A stretch of 47,468 bases of DNA from the NCBI GenBank assembly GCA_002294045.1, contig DBEP01000076.1, positions 1 through 47,468 on the forward strand, given 5' to 3'. This stretch comes from Lachnoclostridium sp. UBA903. Lineage in GTDB: Bacteria; Bacillota; Clostridia; Lachnospirales; Lachnospiraceae. The position numbers and the translations under genes were made by a program. A model generated the notes under the pieces. That model did no database searches. It saw only the letters and a list, made by a program, of their open reading frames with translations, and was not told where the DNA came from. Within the stretch, counting starts at the first letter, position 1. Each line of letters begins with the position of its first letter. Positions 7,851 to 14,961 of this stretch are shown here, piece by piece.

Positions 7851-9008
7851 ATGTTAGACGGACAGAAAAAGGATTTAAGTATCTATATACACATTCCCTT
7901 TTGCGTCAGAAAGTGCAGCTATTGCGATTTCCTTTCTGCACCGGCAGATGAGGGGACAAAAAATAAATATGTGAAAGCTTTGATTTCCGAAATTAAAAGC
8001 TGCCGGCAATTAGCTGCGGAGTATCTTGTGAAGACGATTTTTATCGGCGGAGGTACTCCCTCTTCTTTGGAAGGACAATCAATTGCAATGATACTGGACG
8101 CGGTCAGGGAGAACTTTGACCTTGGCAGAGAGAAAGAGGCCGGGCCGGAAATCACAATAGAAATAAATCCGGGAACGGTAACCAGGGATAAGCTGCGTGT
8201 ATACAGGAAGGCGGGAATCAACCGTTTAAGTTTCGGACTCCAGTCTGCAGATAATAAAGAGCTGCGGCTTTTAGGAAGAATTCACACCTTTGAAGAGTTT
8301 CGGGATAATTACAGGGCCGCAAGAGAATTAGGTTTTCGGAACATAAACATAGATTTGATATCGGCCCTGCCCGGACAGACCCTTAATAACTGGTTACAAA
8401 CTTTAGAAAAAGCAGCTGCACTTGAGCCGGAGCATATTTCTGCATACGGACTGATTATTGAAGAAGGGACTCCCTTCTTTGACAGCTATGGGGAAGAAGA
8501 GCCGGATGAGGAGCTGGACCGGCAGATTTACGCAAGAACGAAGGAGTATCTGGAAGGTGCCGGATATTATCGCTATGAAATATCAAATTATGCAAAACAG
8601 GGCTTTGTGTGTGAGCATAATACCGTTTATTGGACCTGCAAGGAATATTTAGGGCTTGGTTTGGGAGCCGCCTCCCTTCTTGGAAATGAAAGATTCCATA
8701 ATGAGGAGGATTTATTAACTTACCTGAAATATTCAGAAAATTATCTGAATACACGCAGGGACGTAAAAAAGATGACTGAAATGGAACAGATGGAAGAATT
8801 TATGTTTTTAGGGCTTAGAATGACCCAGGGTGTAAATAAGAAAGTATTTGCCGGAAAATTTGGCCGTAGTATGCAGGAGGTTTATGGCGCTGTTTTAAAA
8901 CGCTCCCAATTGGAGGGACTTATAAAAGAAAAGGGGGGAAATATATATTTAACAGATAAAGGTATTGATTTAAGCAATATGGTTATGGCAAGATTTTTAT
9001 TAAATTAA
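7851..9008 (+). CDS. hemW: HemW, radical SAM heme chaperone (coproporphyrinogen III oxidase-like)
   Basis: This is a 385-residue radical-SAM protein of the HemW branch. The [4Fe-4S] cluster motif CxxxCxxC is formed by Cys18, Cys22 and Cys25 (FCVRKCSYC), followed by GGGTPSSL, the NPGT motif of the SAM fold, GLQS and a C-terminal HemW-like winged domain. HemW is thought to bind and deliver heme and is often misnamed as an oxygen-independent coproporphyrinogen oxidase. I chose the ATG at 7851 because AGGAG lies 5 bases upstream; an in-frame TTG at 7800 lacks a good RBS. It follows lepA by about 100 bp, the conserved Firmicute order. Confidence 0.93.
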   Translation: MLDGQKKDLSIYIHIPFCVRKCSYCDFLSAPADEGTKNKYVKALISEIKSCRQLAAEYLVKTIFIGGGTPSSLEGQSIAMILDAVRENFDLGREKEAGPEITIEINPGTVTRDKLRVYRKAGINRLSFGLQSADNKELRLLGRIHTFEEFRDNYRAARELGFRNINIDLISALPGQTLNNWLQTLEKAAALEPEHISAYGLIIEEGTPFFDSYGEEEPDEELDRQIYARTKEYLEGAGYYRYEISNYAKQGFVCEHNTVYWTCKEYLGLGLGAASLLGNERFHNEEDLLTYLKYSENYLNTRRDVKKMTEMEQMEEFMFLGLRMTQGVNKKVFAGKFGRSMQEVYGAVLKRSQLEGLIKEKGGNIYLTDKGIDLSNMVMARFLLN

Positions 9009-9021
9009 CCCCTTTAAAATA

Positions 9022-9044
9022 AGAGGACTTATTCAAAGCCCTCT
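9022..9044 (-). terminator. Weak hairpin, possibly the transcript end shared by hemW and the XRE gene
   Basis: A 7-bp stem (9022-9028 with 9038-9044, one G-U pair) lies between the convergent ends of hemW and the XRE regulator. Reading the minus strand it is followed by TATTTTAAA, so it could end the XRE transcript. The stem is short and the call is tentative. Confidence 0.35.
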
Positions 9045-9139
9045 GACTTTAAATAATTATCGAAACTCCCTTTGTCCAACAAAAAAATCTTTAAGTTCAT
9101 GAAATCCTATAAAATCCCATTATTCACTATAAAATCTAA

Positions 9140-9361
9140 TTATTCTGTTGGAAATTTTTCTTTCCTAGAGGTGAGGCCTAATAAGTAATCGATGGAAACA
9201 TTGTAATACTGCGCTAATTTGATTAAGGCCCATACAGGAATTTCCCGCTCCCCTTTTTCATATCTGCGGTAAACTTCCCGTTTACAATTCAAAATATCTG
9301 CAATTTCCTGCTGGGTTTTATCAAAATCCGTCCGCAAATTCTTTAATTGCTCAAAATACAT
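9140..9361 (-). CDS. Small XRE-family (Cro/C1-type) helix-turn-helix regulator
   Basis: This 73-residue protein is almost entirely one HTH_3 domain (about residues 5-63). The recognition region is QQEIADILNCKREVYRRYEKGE, read here in two parts (QQEIADILNC then KREVYRRYEKGE), and the protein ends in the typical YNVSIDYLLG. The ATG at 9361 (minus strand) is preceded by AGAGGTGA; a longer reading frame beginning at 9421 would run through the operator region and is unlikely. It is divergent from the Agr-like locus, and two 18-bp palindromes lie immediately upstream of its start. It is therefore probably self-repressing and may also act on the Agr locus. Confidence 0.85.
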   Translation of the reverse strand: MYFEQLKNLRTDFDKTQQEIADILNCKREVYRRYEKGEREIPVWALIKLAQYYNVSIDYLLGLTSRKEKFPTE

Positions 9362-9379
9362 CAAATCACCTCTTGATAA

Positions 9380-9397
9380 TACTACCAAATGGTGGCA
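9380..9397. promoter_or_regulatory. Operator-like palindrome 1 upstream of the XRE gene
   Basis: This 18-bp imperfect palindrome matches the perfect palindrome at 9413-9430 at 15 of 18 positions. It is 19 bp upstream of the XRE start codon. The centre-to-centre distance of 33 bp is close to three helical turns, which would put both sites on the same face of the DNA. Confidence 0.6.
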
Positions 9398-9412
9398 TAA
9401 TAAGTAATAAAA

Positions 9413-9430
9413 TGCTACCAAATAGTAGCA
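9413..9430. promoter_or_regulatory. Operator-like palindrome 2 upstream of the XRE gene
   Basis: This is an 18-bp sequence with perfect 6-bp arms (TGCTAC and GTAGCA) around CAAATA. With the near-copy at 9380-9397 it forms a twin operator suited to an XRE dimer. Confidence 0.65.
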
Positions 9431-9676
9431 TAAAAAAGTAATTTAAAAATCGACATAAAATGTCATAATTTAAAAAAAAGGGGGTTATTAGTTGAATTAC
9501 AGACGATAAAGTAATATCGTTTTCCGGGACTTTTAGTTTCCGGAAGCGCAGGTTTAGGTTTAATTTAATAAATGCGCCGGATAATCACTTCGCCGGAAAA
9601 AAGCAGATTCCTGTTTTAAACAAATTTGCATTTATACCGACGTGACTTGTTAAATCATGCGAGGGGAGATGAAAAC
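9431..9676. other. Leader region between the XRE operators and the Agr-like regulator gene
   Basis: With the operators this makes a 315-bp stretch without a gene. It contains a 13-bp inverted repeat (9452-9464, GACAT/ATGTC around AAA), an A run followed by GGGGG near 9472-9484, and the RBS GAGGGGAG at 9661-9668. I could not identify a convincing -35/-10 pair or a LytTR direct repeat here. Confidence 0.5.
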
Positions 9677-10381
9677 ATGATAAATATTGCAATATGTGAT
9701 GATCAGAAATATGAATTAGATATTATTGTGTCAATTTTAGATGAGTGGAGTGCAAGAACAAAGAATTATATTAGTAAAGAAATATTCCTGGACGGAAGGA
9801 CGCTTCTTAATTACTGCGTAATGATGGAGAACCAGGTAGACATTATTATACTGGATGTACAGATGAATCCCATGAACGGTATAGAGGTTGCCGGAAAAAT
9901 ACGCGAAATGAACCAGCAGGTCATAATAATATTTGTTACAAATTATATGGACAGTATTTTTGAAGGATATAAAGTCAGAGCGTTTCGGTATATTTTGAAA
10001 GAGAATATGAACAGGGAATTATCGACAGCCATTGAGGATGCCCTTAAGGAACTGGAGGATGATAAAAAATATTTTCAGTATTCTTCCAAGGGCAAGACAA
10101 TGAAGATTTTTTATTCCAATATTATGTATTTTGAAAGCAGGGCAAGAGTAATTGATATTCATACCGTAAGAAGCGTTGAATTCTTTTATGGTAAAATTAA
10201 TGCGATTGAAGAAACACTGAAAGAAGATTTTTTAAGGTGTCATCAAAGTTATATTGTGAATCTGAAATATATTGCCGGTTTAGAAGGTAATTATTTGTTA
10301 CTTACAACGGGAGAAAAGATTCCTATCAGTGAAAGCCGAAAAAGCGAAGTTAAGAGGGCTTTTTTGTGGTTCTTGAGGTGA
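9677..10381 (+). CDS. LytTR-family response regulator (AgrA-like)
   Basis: This 234-residue protein has an N-terminal receiver domain and a C-terminal LytTR DNA-binding domain. The acidic pocket is Asp8/Asp9 and the likely phosphoacceptor is Asp60 (IILDVQM). The LytTR domain covers about residues 135-230 and contains FLRCHQSYIVNL, typical of AgrA/VirR-type regulators. The ATG at 9677 follows GAGGGGAG by 8 bases; an earlier in-frame start at 9626 has no RBS. The kinase gene begins 4 bp downstream and agrB and agrD follow, so it most likely answers to the peptide made by this locus. A candidate LytTR site lies in front of agrB. Confidence 0.92.
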   Translation: MINIAICDDQKYELDIIVSILDEWSARTKNYISKEIFLDGRTLLNYCVMMENQVDIIILDVQMNPMNGIEVAGKIREMNQQVIIIFVTNYMDSIFEGYKVRAFRYILKENMNRELSTAIEDALKELEDDKKYFQYSSKGKTMKIFYSNIMYFESRARVIDIHTVRSVEFFYGKINAIEETLKEDFLRCHQSYIVNLKYIAGLEGNYLLLTTGEKIPISESRKSEVKRAFLWFLR

Positions 10382-10385
10382 TGGC

Positions 10386-11693
10386 ATGCTGTATGAAATA
10401 GTCAGTTACATAGCAACATTAATAGAAATCTGGTTGTTGTTTCTTTTTTTGGAAGTTTGTATCGGAAAGCAGGACCGCCCGAGATACATTTATTATGGCG
10501 CAATATTTGTAGATTTTCTAATAGTGGTAATCGTAGGCAGCTGGGTGGAGGTAATCGGATTATCTTTTCTTATTTCGATGGTTTACGAAATAACGGTATG
10601 CAGTTTTATTTTTGCAGGTAAAACCAGGAACAAAGTATTTCTGGCCGTTCTGTACAATATCCTGTTGGTAATCATTGATAATATGGTATATTTATTAACC
10701 TTAGGCATTTTGAATATTGATTTTTCCGTAATTTATGATATGAACATAATTAATACGATACTGACAGTAATCTCCAAAACCTTTTTGTGTATCGTCATTT
10801 TCTCTTTATCTGCATTCTGGAAAAAGGACAGGGAGAAAATACCGTTAAAAAACATGCTTCTGTTATATGCTATGCCGGCCGTAAGTGTTTGTCTGCTGCT
10901 TTTTTTATTCGATTATTCACTAAATGTTGTCTTGGATTTTCAAAGAATGTTATTGCTGTATTGTACCGTACTTGGATTGCTGGTTATTAATATATTCCTG
11001 CTTTTTATTTATAATAAGCTGGATGAAAGCGAACAGGTGAAATATAAGGTTTTATTGATGGAGCAGCAAATAAAACTGCAGGGACAGTACTTTAGTGAAT
11101 TAAAACAATCTTATACCAGAGCAAATAAATTATACCATGACTTTAAGAATCATTTATTGGTACTGTCCTCTTTGACGGAACAAAACAAGATTAAAGACCT
11201 GAAGCAGTATCTGCAGCTGTTGGAAGTCGAATTAAACGAAAACGTAGTCGTATCAAAAACCAATAATCCCGTTGTTGATGCAATTCTGCATGAGAAGCAG
11301 TACATAGCCAGGAAAAAAAATATTCCCGTGTCCATTATGGCAGAAAACTTCGAAGACGGAATACTGAATCCGCTGAATTTATGCACCCTGGTAGGAAATG
11401 CATTCGACAATGCTATTGAAGAATGCGAGCGATTGATTGCGGCAGGCTGTAGTAATGTATACATAAATATAAAAATATACAAAAAAATGGACTTGATTTT
11501 TTCAATTACCAACAGCAGCCGTGAACCTCAGTATGAAAACGGAAAAATAATAACCAGTAAGGCAGATACCAGGAATCATGGATTTGGCTTGAAAAATATG
11601 GAATATGTTGTGAAGAAGATGAATGGCTGTTCCACCTACGGATTTGAGAATAATGCCTTTACTTTTGTTGCAAAGATTCCTTTGAAAAAGTAA
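10386..11693 (+). CDS. GHKL-family membrane sensor histidine kinase (AgrC-like)
   Basis: This is a 435-residue kinase. The first 215 or so residues are hydrophobic and form about six membrane helices. A linker then leads to the phosphoacceptor region YHDFKNHLL and a GHKL ATPase domain with NAFDNAIEEC (N box) and GFGLKN (G box). This architecture matches AgrC and related peptide receptors. The start overlaps the RBS context of the preceding stop (AGGTG 5 bases before ATG), so it is co-translated with the regulator. It probably senses the cyclic peptide made by agrD downstream; the ligand match is inferred from gene order only. Confidence 0.9.
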   Translation: MLYEIVSYIATLIEIWLLFLFLEVCIGKQDRPRYIYYGAIFVDFLIVVIVGSWVEVIGLSFLISMVYEITVCSFIFAGKTRNKVFLAVLYNILLVIIDNMVYLLTLGILNIDFSVIYDMNIINTILTVISKTFLCIVIFSLSAFWKKDREKIPLKNMLLLYAMPAVSVCLLLFLFDYSLNVVLDFQRMLLLYCTVLGLLVINIFLLFIYNKLDESEQVKYKVLLMEQQIKLQGQYFSELKQSYTRANKLYHDFKNHLLVLSSLTEQNKIKDLKQYLQLLEVELNENVVVSKTNNPVVDAILHEKQYIARKKNIPVSIMAENFEDGILNPLNLCTLVGNAFDNAIEECERLIAAGCSNVYINIKIYKKMDLIFSITNSSREPQYENGKIITSKADTRNHGFGLKNMEYVVKKMNGCSTYGFENNAFTFVAKIPLKK

Positions 11694-11730
11694 AAAAATG
11701 ACAGTATAGCTGAAAATATTGGCAAAAATT

Positions 11731-11788
11731 ACATTTTATGCCGTGATTTTTACAATTCGGACAATGAAACATAAAGGGATGCTATACT
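11731..11788 (+). promoter_or_regulatory. Candidate LytTR direct repeat and promoter of agrBD
   Basis: Two ACA-N-TT half-sites (11731-11739 and 11752-11760) begin exactly 21 bp apart, the spacing of AgrA-type LytTR sites. The second half-site touches a weak -35 (GGACAA, about 11759-11764). A TATACT -10 follows at 11783-11788 after an 18-bp spacer. This is the layout of an activator-dependent Agr promoter. The half-sites are poor matches to the Staphylococcus consensus, so the call is tentative. Confidence 0.45.
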
Positions 11789-11847
11789 TTGAAAAAGGAG
11801 GAAAGATTATGCTTTTATTTTTTTCAAAAAGTATAGCATCCTTTTTT
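11777..11847 (+). promoter_or_regulatory. Long hairpin with T run enclosing the agrB ribosome binding site and start codon
   Basis: Bases 11777-11790 pair perfectly with 11828-11841. The stem continues with 6 more pairs after a 2-base bulge (11791-11796 with 11820-11825). The loop holds the agrB Shine-Dalgarno sequence and its ATG (11809). The 3' arm is followed by six T (11842-11847), so the structure also resembles an intrinsic terminator placed inside the first codons of agrB. The 5' arm overlaps the candidate -10 box at 11783-11788. Confidence 0.7.
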
Positions 11848-12402
11848 GTAAAATCCGGGGTCGCCAGGGAAGAGGATGAAGATTTATATATATACGGACT
11901 TCAGACAATATTGTCTTCCGTTTTTTCGTTATCTTTAATTTTAATGCTGGCTGTTATAAAGAGTATGGTAACAGAAACTTTATTATTTTTAGCGTGCCTG
12001 GTCCTTATGAGAAGCTATACCGGCGGGTATCATGCAAAAAAATATTGGAGCTGCTGTCTGGTGACTTTGAGTTGTTATATATTAAACATGCTTATAGCAA
12101 AAAATATTGGTACTTCCAACCGGTTATTTGTTTTATATCTGGTATCCATACTTATCATATTGCTTTTTTCTCCGCTTGAGAATAAAAACAAACCGATAGC
12201 AGGAAGGGACATGCCTAAATTTAAACTGATTGTAATAGGATTATGCTTAATATTTTCAACTGCAATTGCATTTTTTTATCTGACGGGAAAAGTGTCTTAT
12301 GCCGTTTATATTGAATTAGCAGGTATAACCACTGCAGGTTCATTAGTTGTCGGTTATTACGAAAGAAAAAAGGAGGAAGTTCTGAATGAAAAGAGTATTT
12401 AA
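11809..12402 (+). CDS. agrB: AgrB-like autoinducer-processing membrane protease
   Basis: AgrB is a membrane cysteine endopeptidase that trims and cyclises the AgrD pro-peptide. This protein has 197 residues, the normal length, and several hydrophobic helices. The catalytic pair is seen as His75 and Cys82 in GGYHAKKYWSCC, with the correct spacing of seven and the usual preceding MRSYTGGYH. I chose the ATG at 11809 because AAAGGAGG lies about 8 bases upstream; the longer frame from 11719 would read through the promoter and hairpin. It overlaps agrD by 17 bp, the usual translational coupling. Its 5' end lies in a long hairpin. Confidence 0.92.
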   Translation: MLLFFSKSIASFFVKSGVAREEDEDLYIYGLQTILSSVFSLSLILMLAVIKSMVTETLLFLACLVLMRSYTGGYHAKKYWSCCLVTLSCYILNMLIAKNIGTSNRLFVLYLVSILIILLFSPLENKNKPIAGRDMPKFKLIVIGLCLIFSTAIAFFYLTGKVSYAVYIELAGITTAGSLVVGYYERKKEEVLNEKSI

Positions 12403-12508
12403 TATTCTAGCTACAGTTGTATTGAATGTTGCAATGATAACGAATTTAAGCGTAAGTAAGTGGTTCTTTTATGAACCTGAAATGCCTGAAAAGTTAAGAA
12501 AGAAATAA
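12386..12508 (+). CDS. agrD: AgrD-like cyclic autoinducer pro-peptide with serine at the ring position
   Basis: This 40-residue peptide gene overlaps agrB and has AGGAGG 9 bases before its ATG. It has the AgrD layout: a basic and amphipathic N-terminal leader (residues 1-20), a short core, and an acidic tail with a conserved Pro (EPEMPEKL, Pro34). Set against the S. aureus AgrD motif, the ring-forming cysteine is replaced by Ser24 in SKWFFYEPE, and there is no cysteine anywhere in the peptide. The mature signal is therefore predicted to be a lactone rather than a thiolactone, with a ring of about five residues starting at Ser24. The tail end and the N-terminal exocyclic part cannot be fixed from sequence. 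Confidence 0.85.
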   Translation: MKRVFNILATVVLNVAMITNLSVSKWFFYEPEMPEKLRKK

Positions 12509-12599
12509 GGAAAATTTCGGATTTCGAATAGATAGTGAAAAGGATTATTACCGATAACTAGTGGTTCAATCTGCAAATTGGGTAAATATAGAATAAAAT

Positions 12600-12638
12600 A
12601 AAACCGTCATGATTATAAAAAATCTATGGCGGTTTTAT
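12600..12638 (+). terminator. Rho-independent terminator of the Agr-like locus
   Basis: An 11-bp stem (12600-12610 with 12626-12636, one G-U pair) has a 15-base loop, and its right arm ends in TTTT, followed by ATTA. It lies about 90 bp after agrD. Confidence 0.8.
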
Positions 12639-12690
12639 TACGCGGCAGCGGCATAATTCCTTTCAAGCGTCATGTGCATCCCGCGGAGCG

Positions 12691-12759
12691 TTTTTATTCA
12701 ATAGGACGCAATTTCCTATTGAATAAAAAATATCCTGTATTGAATAAAAAATATCCTGT
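12691..12759. repeat. Perfect 16-bp inverted repeat overlapping a 21-bp tandem duplication
   Basis: Bases 12691-12706 pair perfectly with 12714-12729 (loop of 7). The right arm runs into two exact tandem copies of a 21-bp unit (12718-12738 and 12739-12759, unit begins ATTGAATAAAAAATATCC). It lies in the 420-bp gap between agrD and hrcA. The rest of that gap holds the agr terminator, the hrcA promoter and CIRCE; I see no gene in it. Confidence 0.85.
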
Positions 12760-12824
12760 TATGGAAAACAGAATAATTGCCGGTGCAACCATTTATAATA
12801 TGAATATTAAAATTTAAAAAATCG

Positions 12825-12863
12825 AAAATAGCACTTGACAAAGTAAATTGATAGTGCTATTTT
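12825..12863 (+). promoter_or_regulatory. hrcA operon promoter embedded in an inverted repeat
   Basis: TTGACA (12835-12840) and TATTTT (12858-12863) are separated by 17 bp, a good sigma-A promoter. A perfect 11-bp inverted repeat (12825-12835 with 12853-12863, core TAGCACT/AGTGCTA) covers both elements and repeats the half-site sequence of CIRCE with a longer spacer. Confidence 0.8.
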
Positions 12864-12876
12864 ATGTATAAAGATA

Positions 12877-12903
12877 TTAGCACTCTATTCGAGTGAGTGC
12901 TAA
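12877..12903. promoter_or_regulatory. CIRCE operator (HrcA binding site)
   Basis: This is a perfect match to the CIRCE consensus: TTAGCACTC, nine bases, GAGTGCTAA. It lies between the promoter and the hrcA RBS, so HrcA should repress its own heat-shock operon. Confidence 0.97.
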
Positions 12904-12928
12904 CAATCGAAAAACAGGAGGAGATTAG

Positions 12929-13957
12929 ATGGAATTGGATGAAAGAAAATTGAAGATATTACAGGCTATCATCCGTAATTATCTGGAAACCGGTGAACCT
13001 GTCGGTTCACGGACAATTTCAAAATATACCGATTTAAATCTAAGCTCCGCTACCATAAGAAATGAAATGGCAGATTTAGAGGAACTTGGTTACATTATTC
13101 AGCCCCATACTTCTGCAGGCCGTATTCCGTCCGACAAGGGCTACCGTTTATATGTAGATACCATGCTGGAAGATAAAGTTCAGGAAGTTGAAAACATGAG
13201 AGAGCTTTTAATCGAGAAGGCGGATAAGATTGATCTGCTGCTGAAGCAGATTGCCAAGCTGCTGGCGGTGAATACCAACTATGCTTCTTTGGTAACAAAA
13301 CCCCAGTACAGAAGCAAAAAAGTCAAATTCATACAGTTAACGGAAGTGGAGGCAGATAAGTTGCTTGCCATTATTGTCCTGGAAGGAAACATTGTAAAAA
13401 ATAAAATGATTGCTGTTACGGAAGTGTTGGAAAAAGAGGTCCTGTTAAAGCTGAATATCGTTTTTAATACTTTCCTTCAGGGGCTGGATTTAGCAGAGAT
13501 TAATATGACTGTAATTCAAAAAATGAAAGAGCAGGCAGGTGCTTACGGTAATCTGGTAAGCAGTATTCTGGATACCATCGCACAGGCCATCAGCGAAGAA
13601 GAAGAAGTCGAAGTTTATACCAGCGGTGCCACCAATATATTAAAATATCCGGAATTAAACGATATGAGTAAGATAACCGAGTTAATGGGGACCTTTGAAG
13701 AACAGAAGCTGCTTACGGACTTCATTAATAAAACAGAAACCCCGGATAACGGAGGCATTCAGGTATATATCGGCAGCGAAACCCCGGTTGAAGCAATGAA
13801 AGACTGCTCTGTGGTTACTGCCACTTATGAAATTGAAGATGGTGTTTATGGCAAGATTGGTATTATCGGTCCCAAAAGAATGGATTACGAAAAAGTAGTC
13901 GGTACACTGCATACACTTATGGTGCAGCTGGATGATATATTTAAGAAAAAAACCTAG
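12929..13957 (+). CDS. hrcA: HrcA, heat-inducible transcriptional repressor
   Basis: HrcA represses class I heat-shock operons through CIRCE and is helped by GroEL. This protein has 342 residues, full length. The N-terminal winged helix includes GEPVGSRTIS and SSATIRNEMADLEELGY, followed by PHTSAGRIPSDKGYR, all strongly conserved in HrcA. The C-terminal GAF-like dimerisation region ends in VVGTLHTLMVQLDD. AGGAGG precedes the ATG and a perfect CIRCE lies 25 bp upstream of the start codon. Its TAG stop codon falls inside the terminal inverted repeat of the element at 13954-14118. Confidence 0.98.
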   Translation: MELDERKLKILQAIIRNYLETGEPVGSRTISKYTDLNLSSATIRNEMADLEELGYIIQPHTSAGRIPSDKGYRLYVDTMLEDKVQEVENMRELLIEKADKIDLLLKQIAKLLAVNTNYASLVTKPQYRSKKVKFIQLTEVEADKLLAIIVLEGNIVKNKMIAVTEVLEKEVLLKLNIVFNTFLQGLDLAEINMTVIQKMKEQAGAYGNLVSSILDTIAQAISEEEEVEVYTSGATNILKYPELNDMSKITELMGTFEEQKLLTDFINKTETPDNGGIQVYIGSETPVEAMKDCSVVTATYEIEDGVYGKIGIIGPKRMDYEKVVGTLHTLMVQLDDIFKKKT

Positions 13958-14118
13958 TGTACCGACAAGTTGATGTCTATATTAATTGCGCGGAATGGAT
14001 TTCCAGTCTGCAAGGCGGGGGAAAGAGACGCAGCGGTGGCTACGTTGACTGACGACAACGCAGCAGATGGAAATTCAGGCAAGCAATTGGTATGGATATC
14101 AGCTTATCGGCACACTAG
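13954..14118. mobile_element. MITE-like inverted-repeat element between hrcA and grpE
   Basis: The 36-bp ends (13954-13989 and 14083-14118) are inverted copies that match at 29 of 36 positions; all seven differences are transitions. Smaller inverted matches continue inwards (GAAT...TCTGC). There is no transposase. The left end (CTAGTGT) supplies the hrcA stop codon. The element is transcribed in the operon and would fold into a long hairpin. An open frame through it towards grpE looks spurious. Confidence 0.65.
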
Positions 14119-14140
14119 CTTAAGGAAAGGTGGTACAAGA

Positions 14141-14899
14141 GTGGAAGACATAAAGAATTCTAAAGAAGAAATAATAGAAGATGTTATTAACAGGGATGCA
14201 GGATCCGAGGAAGGGATTGTAAATACAGACAAAGCAGCGGATATTAAGGAATCGGCGGACAAAAAGGAAATGCCGGATATTAAGGAAGCAGAGGCCGGAA
14301 GAGAAACGGAGGCAGAGGAAAATACCGAATGTCATTCTGGTATTACGGATGCCCGGAATGCCGGCAGTGATAACAGCAGCACGGAATCAGAAGGTGAAGC
14401 AACCGTTGAAGAAGAAAAAGCCGGTAAATCTTTTTTCAGGAAAGAAAAAAAAGAGAAAAAAGATAAGAAAGACTTATTAATTGAAGAATTAAACGACAGG
14501 CTGATGAGAACCATGGCTGAGTTTGATAATTACCGCAAACGTTCGGAGAAAGAAAAAACCCAGATGTTTGAAATAGGAGCCAGGGATATTATTGAAAAAA
14601 TTCTTCCTGTTATTGATAATTTCGAAAGAGGGTTAGGTGCTATTACCGAGGAAGAAAAGGAAGGCGCCTTTGCTCAGGGAATAGAGAAAATCTACAGACA
14701 GCTGGTAACCACATTAACCGAAGCAGGTTTGCAGCCTATTGAAGCGGTAGGTAAAACATTTGATCCTAATTATCATAATGCGGTAATGCATGCAGAAGAC
14801 CAGGAACAAGAGGAAAATGTGGTAGCGGAAGAATTCCAGAAGGGTTATATGTACAAGGATACCGTGGTACGCCACAGTATGGTTAAAGTAGTAAATTAA
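14141..14899 (+). CDS. grpE: GrpE, nucleotide exchange factor for DnaK
   Basis: GrpE releases ADP from DnaK. The protein has 252 residues and is longer than usual because of a charged, low-complexity N-terminus of about 105 residues rich in Glu, Lys and Asp. The conserved part starts at the coiled coil (LNDRLMRTMAEFDNYRKRSE) and ends in the beta domain with GKTFDPNYHNAVMH and the terminal VRHSMVKVV. The start is taken as the GTG at 14141, preceded by AAAGGTGG; a longer frame from 13970 only reads through the inverted-repeat element. It lies between hrcA and dnaK in the standard operon order. Confidence 0.95.
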   Translation: MEDIKNSKEEIIEDVINRDAGSEEGIVNTDKAADIKESADKKEMPDIKEAEAGRETEAEENTECHSGITDARNAGSDNSSTESEGEATVEEEKAGKSFFRKEKKEKKDKKDLLIEELNDRLMRTMAEFDNYRKRSEKEKTQMFEIGARDIIEKILPVIDNFERGLGAITEEEKEGAFAQGIEKIYRQLVTTLTEAGLQPIEAVGKTFDPNYHNAVMHAEDQEQEENVVAEEFQKGYMYKDTVVRHSMVKVVN

Positions 14900-14961
14900 T
14901 ATACGAAAAGAAATTTAAAGATAATCTGCATTGGTTAGTAATTTTATTTACAGCAATCTGA

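Noticed and set aside
12626..12817. 63-codon frame upstream of hrcA
   Set aside because: It overlaps the agr terminator, an inverted repeat and a tandem duplication; it has no RBS.
13970..14140. N-terminal extension of GrpE from an upstream ATG
   Set aside because: It reads through the inverted-repeat element, has no family similarity, and a GTG with a good RBS lies at 14141.
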